Shown piece after piece: positions 39,005-51,779 of a stretch of 64,000 bases of DNA (positions are counted from its first letter, which is position 1; each line of letters opens with the position of its first letter). Both the position numbers and the translations under genes were made by a program. The notes under the pieces were generated by a model. It saw nothing but the letters and a program-made list of their open reading frames with translations, was not told the origin of the DNA and ran no database searches. Source of the stretch: Piper betle (Eukaryota > Streptophyta > Magnoliopsida > Piperales > Piperaceae); contig JAURVB010014474.1 of NCBI GenBank assembly GCA_033002965.1, positions 124,001 to 188,000 on the forward strand, given 5' to 3'.

Positions 39005-40559
39005 TATGGGTAGTTTTGCTACTTTAATTAAATTTCTCCCTTTTTGGTAACTTGCTTTAATTCTCCCGCCACTTAATAATATAAAAAAATTTTTCCTTTC
39101 CCTTTTCTGATAAAAAGCTCTATATCTAAGCATGGATCTGAGTACAAGTTTGGCATCATATTTCACAAAAGTAGACTATTGTCACCAACAAACGTTTACG
39201 TTTCCCTTATGTGATAATTTTGTCACAATTTAGTCATGTAAATAGTGACAACTTCTAAATTGGGATTAAAAAATAAAAACCATGACTACCCCCTTCATAC
39301 TTCATTCTCCGACAATCCGCCTTCACCTTGAGCTGCTCAAGTTATCATCTTTTGTCCATTGTCATTCCCGGTCATCATACCCCTGTCAGATAACCCTCAA
39401 ACCCCAATCATATTCATGCCCCATCATCCCCTCCCCCATCCCCCCAGCCGTCATCCCCCTTCCATCCCACTGCCCATCATCCCCTCCCATTATCCTGTCA
39501 TCCCACTCCTCCTACCGCCTGTTATCCCAACTACCTTGTTGTTCCACTAGTGGCAAAAAACACTGCCGCTGGCCTTGTGTGTTGTTGCTGACGGCCACTG
39601 CTGTTCCTCGCCGACCTTTGTTGGATTTTGCACATTGTCGTGCGTCGAGTCGAACCCTTGTGGCCTTCATGAACCCTAGCCAACCCGTTGGTCGCCGTAG
39701 GTTGTCGCTGCCATTGCCGACAATGCTAGGTATATTTAATTTAAAATTAATGGCATAGTTTACGATTAATTAGCTGATGTATTCACTAATTTTGATGCAA
39801 TGATTATTGATGATGGAATGATAGAATTGCATATAACTTGATTATTAAAAAGGATGTTATAATTGATTATTAATAATTTGTTATCATAAAATACGAAGAT
39901 GATGAATTGGACTGAAGCATGTAAGTTGGTAAACAGTTGATGAATTGATTATACGATTAGAATGCAAATTTTCTTAATGTTGTGTGATTGTCATGAAATG
40001 GTATAAATGGAATACCTAGTTAGATATTAATGGGTAAATATACTCTGATGAACTATATGTTACATACTTATAATTGGTGTATGTACTAGTAGTATCATGT
40101 GCTAATCATGATTAGATGTCTAGGTTGAGAATTTGATGTAATTGATGTTGTATGTTTCATATGATGTGATGATGAGTAGATGCATTTAGATTTAGTATAC
40201 ATGCATTATACTGGGCATTAACATTTAGTTTTGATGTGTAGGTGTAAAGTAAGAGCCCTCCGCCTAGGCATGAGACCTAACTTGGAATTCCTATTAGGTT
40301 TGTTTAGGACACATTCCCTATTTTTTCGCTTTACTCTATTATGGTTTACTTTATTATTGCAAGACATATTAAATGGTATTTTATTGAAACCCATTTAACA
40401 CAGATCATTTAGATAATTGTTTTTCGAATTAATAACGTTCGAGGATAAAATCTCTCGAGTCTGATTTCGAAAACAAAATCCATCTCAAGCTGCTTTGGGT
40501 CTATGATAATAAATCCCTTCCTAGGCCTATATATAATTTTATTGAGTTTTCAATGAGAT
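38336..40559. other. Repetitive intergenic region with C-rich and GC-rich segments
   Basis: 38620-38950 is a degenerate repeat of 'ggtcgccc'/'aaggccaggg' words. It separates two parts (38440-38515 and 39045-39125) that are contiguous at 30000-30110, so it is probably an insertion. A (TA)n run lies at 38966-39000. 39290-39540 is C-rich 'catcccc' repeat; the 158-codon ORF there (39282-39758) is low complexity. No gene is supported. Confidence 0.45.
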
Positions 40560-41715
40560 GAAAGATGGTAAAACCGACTTGCACGTACCACGAGTAGGTG
40601 CACATGCCACCCACAGAGGGCTTTGGATTAGTAAAATGGTTGTTCCATTTTCAAGGGATCCTGACAATTCTGCATTCTGAGTTTCTTCACACCTGAAAAA
40701 ATATAGAGGTTTACAGGTACTATTTAGTATAATGCACGTCTTAACGTATAGTTTAAAAGGATACTCAAGTCGATTACCTTAAAGTACTCAACCTTCATAC
40801 TCAGGGTAGCCAGGAAATATATGGAGGAAAGAAGAGAGCTTAGGATATACTGGTAGTCCCAAAGGGAAGAAAAGAAACATGAGAAAATACTGAGAGGCAT
40901 CAATAGACTAATCAGTTCTAGATGTTGTTCGGTCGGCGACCCGATGGCTCCCTAGTAGATGCCCTTATGAGAGTTTAACGGAAGATATATATGGTTTCTT
41001 TCAAAATGAGGGTCAATTCTCATTTGCCAGAATGCTATAATTATTTCTTAACAAATAACACTTGTTACTAACGGTTTTTATTATATACGTAAGTGATAAT
41101 TAGGAGTCTGATATGTTGGTCTAGACAGAGGAGCAGTGAGTACTATGTGCACACACACAAACTTGGAACGATATGTTTAGTTTGTTCTATTTTAATAATG
41201 ATGTATCAGTTTACCATATAATGTCTTATGATGGAGTGACAATAATTTTAAGATTGATATAGTAATTAAAAATAATATGACAGAAATAAAAGAAATGATG
41301 GATGAAATGACCAGATGGGTAAAGACTTAATTCATGTTTTTGATTTTGTTATTATGAAAACTATAGTGTGCTAGAAATTGAATGTCTTGTTTGGTGATAT
41401 ATAAATATATTGTTATCTAACAGGTTGACCCCTTATTTCACTTTTAAGAAAAACTTTATCTTTTTTAAGTTAATTTAATTTTTTTATAATGTATTATAAT
41501 TTAAATGATTTGAGTGTGAGTTGTGCATATGTCATTCACGTGATATTATGTTAAGTTTTGTACATACTATATATATATATTAAGATGGGTTTATATTCCA
41601 TCTTAAAATACTAAGAGTAGATCTATTCAAATTAAGATTAAGTTGACCGACTTAATCAGGTAACCTGTAATATTTCGATTCTAGTTCGTGAGTGAACCGG
41701 ATTTTGGGTATTACA
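40560..41715 (-). repeat. LTR-like repeat, copy 2
   Basis: The best preserved copy of this repeat in the left half. The right end reads 'agtgaaccggattttgggta' then TTACA at 41715, so the minus strand starts TGTAATACCCAAAATCCGG. This corresponds to TGTAACACCCTAAATCCGG at 63054. Internal phrases shared with the other copies include 'gcccttatgagagtttaa', 'acacttgttactaacggttt' and 'gacagaggagcagtgag'. No pol domain adjoins it. Left end is approximate. Confidence 0.65.
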
Positions 41716-42264
41716 TTTTTGACTAGTTATATTAAATTGTCCAATAATCTAATATTAAGCAAAAAAATACAAAACATTGTACATTTTTCCATCAAATGTT
41801 ATATTGGGTTTATTTGATTGACATAAAAATGGTGTAAATAAAAAAAGTTGTATAAAATATAAATATAATAATTATATGCAATAATATATATTTTTAAAAA
41901 AATTCTTATATATTTGAATAGTAAAAAAATAAATTGAAAATAAAATATTCTTGAGGCACTTAGCCTTTCAAAATTTTATTTAATTTTTTGTAATTTTTTA
42001 TAAGAAAATATGGATCCGTAGAATTGATTAAATTATTTTTGAGTAAATTTAAAAACATCCCGGAAAATTTTTTTGGTATAAGTTGAGGACAACGATTAAT
42101 TTGTTATAGGGGTATTTAGGTAAAATAAGGAAACCGAAACCTAGCGCCACAGAGTAGCCCCCACTTGACAAGTGTGTCCCCCCACAGCCGCCGCCCTCAA
42201 TAGCATCAATGGCGGCCGTGTTCTTATTAACTCTCTGCTTTGAATCTCTTGAGAAGCTTCAAAA
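41716..42264. other. Upstream region of HISN4
   Basis: AT-rich up to about 42110, then a compositional change into GC-richer sequence (gaaaccgaaacctagcgcca), which probably marks the transcribed leader of HISN4. An upstream ATG at 42209 lies in yet another frame. Confidence 0.4.
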
Positions 42265-45200
42265 ATGTCGACCAATTTTGCATCAACCATGGATAATGCG
42301 CTTCTTCAATCGTCAAAGATGGCTGCTTTCCGGCCTCATACCCCTTACTTGGTCATGGCCATGGCGATGGGAGCTGCGGGGTGAGACGGGATGGTGCGAG
42401 AGTGAAACGTTTGTCTGTTCGAGCTTCCGCAGCCTCAGATTCCGGTGAGGCCTTTATTTGATTTGGACGTGTATGCGGTTTGTTGTGCTTCTTGTTTGGT
42501 GAATTTTTTGAAATGTTTGGGTGTGATGTGGTGGGGTGGCAGTGGTCACCTTGTTGGATTACGGCGCTGGGAATGTTCGGAGTTTGAGGAATGCTATCCG
42601 CCATCTTGGCTACGGTATCAAAGATGTGAGCTTTCGCTCTCTCTTTCCAATCCTTCTTGATCATTGTTTATGCTACTGATCGACAGCTTTGTCAGTAGAA
42701 TTGATGAGACGAATCTTTGCTTGTTACCAATTGTTTAATTGAGGAATAGAAAACTTGTTTCCCGATTTTCATTCTGTACTGCTTCTAACGTATCTTATTG
42801 CTTTATGCCTCTGGTTAATTGCGCTGTCATTAGAATTGGTATGACAAATTTTATTGCATTCTGCTTGGTACCGTTTATTTACCGGGAAGTAGGAGCCTTG
42901 ATATCTGGTTTTCATTTTATAACACTGATAAGTCATCTTATTGATTTTATGCCACTGATTGGTTGGCTTGACGTTGGAACTGATGAGGCAAGTTTTATTG
43001 CATTTTATTACTGGTACCGATTGTTTATTTAAGGAGGAGCAATCTTAATTTTTGAACTTTCATTTTATATTGCTTTTGGCTTATTCTATTATGCAAGTTT
43101 TCTATTTTTTTCACATGTGTTTTTGCTAATTTGGAGTGAAGATGCATATTAGACTCTGTTTTTAGGTTCAAACACCAGAAGATATTCTTAATGCGAATCG
43201 TCTTGTATTTCCTGGAGTTGGAGCCTTTGCTGCAGCAATGGAGGTGTTGAATCAGAAGGGGTAGGTCTGTCTCTCAATATGTTTACCACATTATGCAGAT
43301 GGTAGCTTTATAAACTTAGATTTCTATATTTTGTAGGATGGCTGGAGCTCTTTGTGCTTACATTGAAAAAGATCGCCCTTTCTTAGGCATATGTCTTGGG
43401 CTTCAGTTGCTATTTGAGTCTAGTAATGAGAACGGGCCAGGTGATTCTCTAGCATCTTTTACATTTTTTTGCTGTCTTTAACATGAATCTTTTTTTTAGA
43501 TATCTCATCTTTGTGTATTGATATCTGTACAAGTGTCATGTAAGATTTCAATGGAAGCATCTTCATTTCGGGTCTGGGGTCATTGTTAATGAAAGACAAT
43601 TTATTAGTTTTTTTTTTCAGTGAGAGGTTTAGGTCTGATACCAGGAGTAGTTGGAAGGTTTGATTCATCTACTGGTTTGAGAGTGCCCCATATTGGTTGG
43701 AATGCGGTGAATATTCAATCAGACTCTGGCATTTTGGATGATATTGGAGGACGCCATGTGTACTTTGTTCATTCATATCGTGCAATGCCTGTATGCTTAC
43801 TCCCACTTATGATTGGTTGTTGTTCATTCAGTTAATATGGCTCATTTAGTTATTCTAATGGATTGATAGTCCGAAGCTAACAAAGAATGGGTCTCATCAA
43901 CTTGCAATTATGGAGAAGAGTTCATTGCTTCTATTAGAAAGGGAAATGTTCAAGCTGTTCAATTTCACCCTGAAAAGAGTGGAGGTACGCAATTGAAGCA
44001 ATTTTGCAAGCAAACCTTTATGTGTTCTCGAGAATAGCAAATACTAAATCTTCTTTGTTGGCTTCCTTGTGCCATTTGACAAATTTATGAAATCTGATTT
44101 ATAAGATCCTTGATGAGGATTTAATTTAGCCATTACCATCATCTTAAATTGATAAAGTTTTGTCTTGTGTCAACTTCAATGTGGTTGGAAACTTCAGATG
44201 CGGGTCTTTCTGTTCTAAGAAGGTTTCTGGACCCATCAAAATCTTATTTAGGCAAGGTAGACATATTACCAGTGCTAATTTGAACTTTTTTTTAAATCAA
44301 AATAAATTCCTAGGCTAATTTGAACTTTTTTTTAAAAAAAATGTGTTGCAAATCACAGAATTCCACGCTACCAAGGGCAAAAGCACTAGCAAAAAGAGTA
44401 AGTTTCTCTACTTTCAGACATCTACTTGCAACTATGGGAAAGCTTTGTGCTCAAAGTGTTCATTGATTGTAAAACATTTGTTATTCTATTTGTGAATGTT
44501 TATCTTAATCAATGTTTTTTTTGTTTTTTTTTCTTCTAAATACTCAGATCATTGCGTGCCTTGATGTGAGAGCAAATGATAAAGGAGACCTTGTTGTGAC
44601 AAAAGGAGACCAATATGATGTGAGGGAGCACTCAAATGGTAATGAGGTATATTTTTATTCAACAAACTATTCTGATATTTTTTTATTCTGTTTGCTTCTT
44701 TGTCTTATTTACTTGACTCTGTAACTTAAGGTACGAAACCTTGGAAAGCCAGTGGAGCTTGCCGGCCAGTATTACAAAGATGGAGCTGATGAGGCATGCT
44801 CTTGGTCAAATTTCATTTTATTTTATTGGTTATGTGTAATTGATCCCATACTACAAAACAAATTATGCAGGTCAGTTTTCTGAATATAACTGGATTTCGC
44901 GACTTTCCTCTTGGTGATCTCCCTATGTTGAAGGTGACTTCTATTAGACAATTTACTTGTGCTTTCTCTATCAATTTTAAGATTTTTTGGATGTGTAGGA
45001 TGGTTTACAACATTCCTTCACATATGTATGAACATGCTAAAAAATTTTATTTTTTCTTTTTCTCCCCGTGTAGGTTCTTCGCTATGCATCAGAAAATGTG
45101 TTTGTGCCCCTCACAGTCGGAGGTGGAATTAGAGATTTTACTGATAGCAATGGGAGGTGACTACCAATTTCTTATCAGTAAATAGAATTTTTGTTATCAT

Positions 45201-48200
45201 AATTGTTGTGTCCTATAATCTTGTGATTATTCTTTCTCCTTTGTTGCAGATACTATTCTAGCTTAGAAGTTGCAGCAGAGTATTTCAGATCTGGAGCTGA
45301 TAAGATCAGCATTGGAAGTGACGCTGTGTATGCAGCAGAAAATTACATCAAAACTGGGGTGAGAAATTGAGTGTCTGAGTGTTATTATTTTATTTTATTT
45401 CATTTTTTTCCGTAGGTAACATAAAAAAAATTCAGATTAAAAGTGGAAAAAGTAGCTTGGAACAGATATCTCGAATATATGGCAACCAGGTAAAATTTAC
45501 TTTATTTTAATTGATCATTAATACAGTATCCTTCAGATAACTGATGTCTGGGCTGTAAATGTCTAGCTTAGGCAGTGGTTGTAAGTATAGATCCCCGTCG
45601 AGTGTACGTGAAGAGTTGTGATGATGTACCATTTAAAACTGTTGAAGTCACGGAACCAGGTGATGTACCCTTATCTTAGTAACATTGGTACCATCCATCG
45701 TCTGAATTTATTTTGCCCTTAAATGACCCATATAACTAACTTCATTGTTCATCTAGCCAATAATCCTCCCATCTAATAACAAAAATAATCAGGCAGAAGA
45801 GTATCATTATTTAACAATTGACGATTGTTGCTATTCTTCGCCAATTTAAACATTTCCATTCTCAGCTTCTTATATCTGTGATTTACAGCCTGGTGTACGA
45901 CACTTTATTATGTGCATGTACTGTGATGCTTTCTGTTTAGCATAAGTGTCATTTGCCACATTTGGTGTGATGCATGGCATACAGCCATCTGCTTGAAATA
46001 AGGTCTTTTACCAGATTTGGTGTGATGCATTTATTTTTATTTCTTTACTAGTAAGTTATTGAGCGAAATAAAATAATTATTTAAGCTTGGTTGAAGGTAA
46101 TAATGTCTTAACTGCTTAAGCAAAGGTCATTATTGTAGATCCTTGCAGAGTGCACGTACATTAATTCTAATAATAATTGTTCGAAATAGACCTATTTCCT
46201 CATCTTTTTAATATATGTTGTATGCTTCCTGGGAATTTATATTGCTCAAATTGGCTAATAATTCTCCTGCATTATGAACTTGTCAATTTTTTTAGTCCTT
46301 ATGAGTTATGGCCTGTGTTCTAATTAATGCAAAAAATTGTAGTGGTTTTTACAAACAAGGTTCAAGTTGAGTGTCACCATTTTTTGGGCTCACGTTATTT
46401 GCTGGGTGGCTTGATATGCCTACCAACTTTACCAAATGCATGAACCATAATGTTGTCAGTTTGCAACAACATTACCTGGATCAGATTGTATGCAATAAAT
46501 ACAGCTCTTTGATGTGCTTGAAAGTTTTATAATCTATATTTGTGTATGTACATGTTGTACACTTAGGGGGAAAGCCTGCGTTGCATTTATTTACTTATTA
46601 TTCTTAGAACAATGCAACATTACACTTGGCATGAATCTTTTTGGCTACAGGTCCTGGTGGTGAAAAGAATGCTTGGTATCAATGTACTGTAAGTGATTGA
46701 TATATCTCATCTTACTTGTGAATGTTGATTTTTAGTTTAAAGTGTCAGAAAGATAAAACTTGTAGTGCTCATTTGTCTTTATTTGCTATTCCATCTAGTA
46801 GTCTGTAACTTCTATGTCAGATTATTGTTTATATTTTTGCAGATCAGGTTGTAACAAATTAGCAATTGACAAGCAGGTTAATGGGGGACGAGAAGGCCGG
46901 CCTATTGGTGCATATGAGCTAGCAAAAGCTGTTGAAGAGCTTGGTGCTGGAGAAATTCTTCTCAACTGCATTGATTGTGATGGTAAATTAATTGTCTGCA
47001 ATATCTGTTTCGTGATATATCCAACTTGGAAAGTTATCAAGTTAACATTTTTTTCCTGCTTCAAATCTATGTTAGGGATTGTAGCCCATGGTTTTATACC
47101 ATGTTCATTTCTTACATGTGATCCTATGCATTGTATTTCTGTGCCTGAGCTATGTGTCCTGTCAATGTAATTTCTAATGGCGTCAATGTGATTTCTAATA
47201 GCTGAAGGAAGTCCTGTGCAGGCCGTTTGTTGCAGATTGATAATGTTGATTTAGATGCCTTGTGCTGATGAAATCCACAATTTTTTTTGTGCAGGTCAGG
47301 GTAAAGGCTATGATATTGACCTGGTAAAGCTTATATCTGATGCTGTGACGATCCCAGTAATTGCTAGCAGCGGTGCTGGTAATGTACAGCACTTCACGGA
47401 TGTCTTCCGGAGAACAAGTGCCTCTGCTGCTCTTGCTGCTGGTATTTTTCATCGGAAAGAGGTAACTGTTAAAAATTGCAATGAAACAATTTTCTTTTCA
47501 TCACAAAACAATACCATTGAACTTTTGAACAGTATCATCCTATTTTAATATAGCCAGGGTAGTTTCTTCTTACTATTGTAGACAACTGTCAATTAATTAT
47601 CTATACAATTAAATTTTTTTAAAAATGTCGTCTTGATGACAAAGGCATGACCAGCCATTATGAGGAATTTTAATTTTTAGTGTGGGAGAAGCCGAAACTT
47701 ATCAAAGAAAACCTTTCTCATCAAAGATGAACCTTGTCATGTTTTGTGGTTGATAAAATGTTGAAAGCATAATGGTAGTGCACATATGCATTCCTTTAGA
47801 ATTGATCTGCCATTCTCTAAAGAAGCCATTGTTCATTTCTTATCACAAGACAACCGAATAGGTTCATCGCTCTTTAATTTGCAGAAAACTTTTGATACAA
47901 ACAACCTCCAGGGCAGCTAAATTACAAAACTGCCCTCAAGTGGTTTATTTTTGTTGAATCAAAGGCGAAAGGGTGTGATTTTTTCCACTTTCCACTTTGT
48001 TGTTTAGTAATCAACAATAACAATATTAATTTTTTTATTTGTAATTTTTGGAATATTTTATATTTATAATTTTCTGGGTATGTCATTTCCATCACAGATG
48101 AAGCTTGTCATGTTTGTGGGTCATTTTTTTATCTTAAACAGTGTTTAGTAGACATTCCGATTTAGTAGTGTTCATATTCCACCGTATTGCAGGGAACATT

Positions 48201-48337
48201 GGGCAGAAATAAAGCTTGTGCTGGGTATGAAATTTATGGCATGTAGACTTAAATTGTGTTTTTTGGTGGGTATGCAGGTCCCAATTCTTGCTGTGAAAAA
48301 CCATTTGTTTGAAAGTGGTATTGAAGTCAGGTTATGA
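42265..48337 (+). CDS. HISN4, imidazole glycerol phosphate synthase (HisH-HisF fusion), plastid
   Basis: Bifunctional enzyme of histidine biosynthesis. The N-terminal glutaminase (HisH) supplies ammonia to the C-terminal cyclase (HisF), giving imidazole glycerol phosphate and AICAR in plastids. Exons after the first: 42543-42625, 43166-43260, 43337-43440, 43621-43790, 43870-43984, 44198-44256, 44359-44397, 44548-44646, 44731-44793, 44871-44933, 45074-45156, 45250-45358, 45436-45489, 45572-45659, 46651-46688, 46877-46982, 47295-47461, 48278-48337. They give 530 clean codons. Seen: [13 protein letters not shown], nucleophile Cys in GICLGLQ (43392), His and Glu in FHPEKS (43966, 43972), HisF Asp in IIACLDVR (44563) and the second Asp in NCIDCDG (46973), SSGAGN, C-terminal GIEVRL. 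Exon 1 ends at 42444 with [11 protein letters not shown], family-like, but this frame has no ATG after the stop at 42294. The ATG at 42265 is in another frame. Confidence 0.93.
46121..46165 (+). pseudogene. Relic duplicate of HISN4 exon 15 inside intron 15
   Basis: Within the 991-bp intron (45660-46650) a short stretch reads [14 protein letters not shown] then a stop. This parallels exon 15 ([14 protein letters not shown]). The upstream nucleotides also match: 'aatgtcttaactgcttaag' here against 'aatgtctagcttag' before the real exon. It is probably an old tandem exon duplication that decayed. Inclusion in the mRNA would terminate the protein. Confidence 0.55.
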
Positions 48338-48831
48338 GGAAATGAAAGCTTTGCTTTGTTCGTGGTCCTTCCACCCCGAGGAAGAAAGCTTGTGCTGTTG
48401 CCAAGGGCAACACACTTGTGGGGGTGAGTACTTTTTCGTTGTCATCTTCTTCTCGTCGTATTTGCCGTAATAGATATCAAGTTGTCGAAGCAGCTGATTT
48501 ATGTGTATTTTACACCCACAGAGAAATCCTAACAAACGGAGATTGAAAACAGCCCTAGCTGGTTAGTGTAACAATATTTTTATTTGTATTATCACTTAAT
48601 GACTGCTATATAAGATTTTTAACATTGGGTTTTGGGTCGAGCAAATAAAAAAAATGATATGTAAGCCATTTCCAGAAAGTGGAGCAAAGCTGCATTTCCT
48701 AGGTACCAGCGTTCATATATTCGCGGAATGGGCGTGACGAATTACATTTGAGGTCCCATATCCAAGCAGCATGTTTCTTCCTATTGTTCTTATAGCTATC
48801 TGGTACACATTGATATATTTTCCCCTTCCCC
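48338..48831. other. 3' flank of HISN4
   Basis: Should contain the HISN4 3' UTR. No further gene is recognised; the ORF that begins at 48771 runs into the inverted duplication and has no support. Confidence 0.4.
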
Positions 48832-49925
48832 TGTGCATCATGGAAGACATGAAACGGATGCATAGAACGGACAAGAGTGGGCCTGACTGTACAGCTCCAA
48901 TTAGTTGTCCCGCCCCATCACCGAACCTGATGGTCGAGATTGCTCAAATTTTAAGAACCAATACATCCAATTGAAATCTGGTATAGTTTTGTACATTCAC
49001 AAACATCCGAATCCATGAATCTGTCGTTTACAATCGGATTGTTGTAGAAGGGCTTCGTCAATCTATCATGAAGCACGAGGTTCCAAGCTCCATGCTTTCA
49101 CCATTGTGGGAAGAAAATTGCTAGCTCTCGTACTATCGCTTGCGATGTGATGGTCATAACTCCTATCCCTGTCTATTCTAGCGGTTGAAGTCTTGTAGCG
49201 TGCAAATGTTGGCACAAGATCAACTTGGTTGGCATTAGCCAATCCAGTTTTTTGCTGCCTATTGACGATCGATTTGACATGTACATAAGATTGGCTATAT
49301 TCTAAAGAGAGCACATGTAATTCATCCCAGCTTGTCTTCTATGAAGAGGAGAGAAAACAAGATGACATTGTATATATTATGCTATAATATACTAGATTGA
49401 TATTAAATATTACTGGTGTCGGTGCAATTATAATATGGTGCGGAAATGTTTTTTCTTTCATTTTTTAATAAAACCATACATCATGCATGCTTCGATGTAT
49501 ACATAAACATATAAAGCAACGGATATACATCACATTTATGCATAGGAAGGCCGACATCCAATATTAATATGAGTTAGAGCCTTAGATAAATAACGTGGGT
49601 CCCGGTTGATTTATTAGAAAATAGAGTAAACGAAAAAATCATGGGAAATGGAAATAAAATAACATGAAAATGTTAATAGTTTTTCTTACGTGTTTGGAAA
49701 GTAAAAAATAAGATGAAAATAAAATATTTATTTTAAATGTGTTTGTATCTTCTAGATTTTTTTCAATTTTTTTATTTTCACAAAAAAATGTCACTTTGAA
49801 AAATTTTTTACAGTGTTTTTGGCAGGAAATAATATTTACTTTAACTAAATTTTAGGACATTCAAACACGAAGAAAATTTTGACCTCCACATTTTAAATTT
49901 CTTTTGTAAAGTTTCTTGACAAACA
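48832..49925. repeat. Left arm of a 1-kb inverted duplication
   Basis: This arm is the reverse complement of 54040-54992, with the outer ends at 'gtgcatcatggaagacatga' here and its complement near 54985. Strong identity is easy to follow: 'aaaccatacatcatgcatgc' at 49470 against its complement at 54415, and 'ggaggtcaaaattttc' near 49890 against 'ggaagtcaaaattttt' near 54077. The spacer is about 4.1 kb. Identity by eye is high near the coding-like part and lower toward the inner end. Confidence 0.85.
49066..49314 (-). pseudogene. Unknown ORF, probable terminal exon or fragment, duplicated
   Basis: The 82 codons end ...FLPTMVKAWSLEPRAS. The partner copy at about 54521-54757 keeps the same frame and ending. 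Shared parts include QQKTGLANANQVDLVPT, ARYKTS and DRDRSYDHHIA. Preservation of frame and similarity in both arms suggests descent from a real coding exon. I do not recognise the family. No upstream exon, start or promoter is identifiable, so it is listed as a gene fragment. Confidence 0.45.
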
Positions 49926-51779
49926 AGCATACCCTAAAATTGAACTGTGTAAATGACTACCTAGTTATTTTTTTGTAAGGGCAAAATCTTATCGTAATAT
50001 AAAAGCCACTAATTTTGGCCCATACACGCTCATGTAGCTAGCCCAATGAGTGGAACGGGCGTTTGATCAAGTCTAAAAATGGCAAGCCTAATAATGGTGT
50101 AAATGTTTATCAAAAGTCTAAAGTGACAAAACCTAATAAGCGGTAAACAAATACTATTTATTATGAGCCTAACAGCTTTACAAGTGCTAGAGAAAGTCGA
50201 GAATAGTCTTACGTTTAAAATATATACGAGTTGAGACCTTGATAAATATTAAACATTGAACTATTTAAATGACTAGCTAATAATTTTAGATAATGCTCAA
50301 TTCTTCTTAATGTTAATTTTTAGATAATTAGACAAAGACAAGTTAATAGAAAAAAATTGATTATATTTGTTATAAAGAGTAATTAAGTTAAACCATACTT
50401 TCATCTGCCGATCGTGTTCATTACAAACTGGAGCAGCACCCTGATTCGAGTAGTTGATGGATGGCATGACCTACCTATCATTCTGAATTCAATATTGACC
50501 ATTCTTGATGTTCAATAGGCCCGCGAGAAATACTTTTCTTTGTTCTGTTGTTGAGATAATTAAGCAACGAAGTTTGAGGGGTAGAAATATATGGCCTTGG
50601 ATATATATAACTAGTCGTGCGCGGCGCTTAGGCGGGATACATTTAAAATTTATAGATAATATATATTTTTAATTATTTTCAAAATATTAATATACCATTT
50701 TTAAGTAAAGACAATGAAAATTTATTTAATTTTAACAAAAAAAAATATAATTGTATACAAAAATTGAAAGTAACTTAAATTGCAAATTTTAATAATTAAA
50801 TATAATATATTTTTTTAAAGATTTTTAATTTAGATAGAATTATATTCTGATTTTTTCTTAATAATATACGAAACAAATAAAAATTTGTAAGATTTTAAAT
50901 TTAGTATGTATTATTAACTAACAAATTTTAATTTTAGTAGTACAATTAAAAATATATTAAAATTTATTGATGCTTTTAAAATTCTTAATTTGCATAGAAT
51001 TATATTCCAACACTTTTTTAATTATAAATAATAATAATAATAGTAATAATAATTTTAAATTAAATAAATTTAATTGGTCCATAAAATTATTATGTAGTAG
51101 AATTAATCACCACATAAAAAATGGTGAAACACTATATAAAAAAATCCAAACGCTTTAATATGAGGGGATTGATCGATGGGCAGGAAGCAACGAACAATAT
51201 CGCATGTGTGGACAGCAGGATCGTCCGTTACGTTCTATTATTGTTGATATATTTTGCGTGGCTGTAGTCCTGTTAACTATTTGAAACAATTACTCGCTGC
51301 TACAATCTTATCATGGAATTTAAGTGCCCTACTAGAGCATGACAGGAACAAAGATATTGATGACTGCGTAAAGGATCGAATTTTACAGCTGGGCTGCTTT
51401 TCTTTCTTTTAGTGTAAAGTCACAGACCATGTTGGATATTGATGTAGAACCTCTCATATCCATTCCCTGTCGTGGTTGATATATGATCTCATCGAACGGT
51501 TGCTAAGCTTTGCCGCAAGCAATCATTGAAAAGCTTCGTGCAAGCTGCCCATGTCTTCACGGAGAAAGGGATTTCGTACGTGACAAACATGATCGTCCAA
51601 GCTCAAATATGGTGAGAATCATCATGCGTTCTTGAAATTATTGGCATGGATTATGGTTTTGCTTGACAGATAACAGCAGCAGGAAGCATCGGATGCCATG
51701 TTTGAAAGCAAAAGTGACTAATAATTATCATGTGTCTTACTCGATTTGAAGGTAAAAAAGTAGCTGCAAATTATGAGTG
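49926..51779. other. AT-rich spacer inside the inverted duplication
   Basis: No gene is supported. 50640-51060 is AT-rich with words also found in the 25770-27940 block (for example 'tagaattatattc' and 'aataataataataata'). 51180-51780 is of normal composition but has no open frame or RNA gene that I recognise. Confidence 0.4.

Noticed and set aside
39282..39758. 158-codon ORF
   Set aside because: C-rich 'catcccc' repeat; His/Pro/Ser-rich artefact.
46842..46876. Alternative acceptor that would add [11 protein letters not shown] to HISN4
   Set aside because: In the required phase it reads a stop (agg ttg taa); the acceptor at 46876 gives the conserved [10 protein letters not shown] join.
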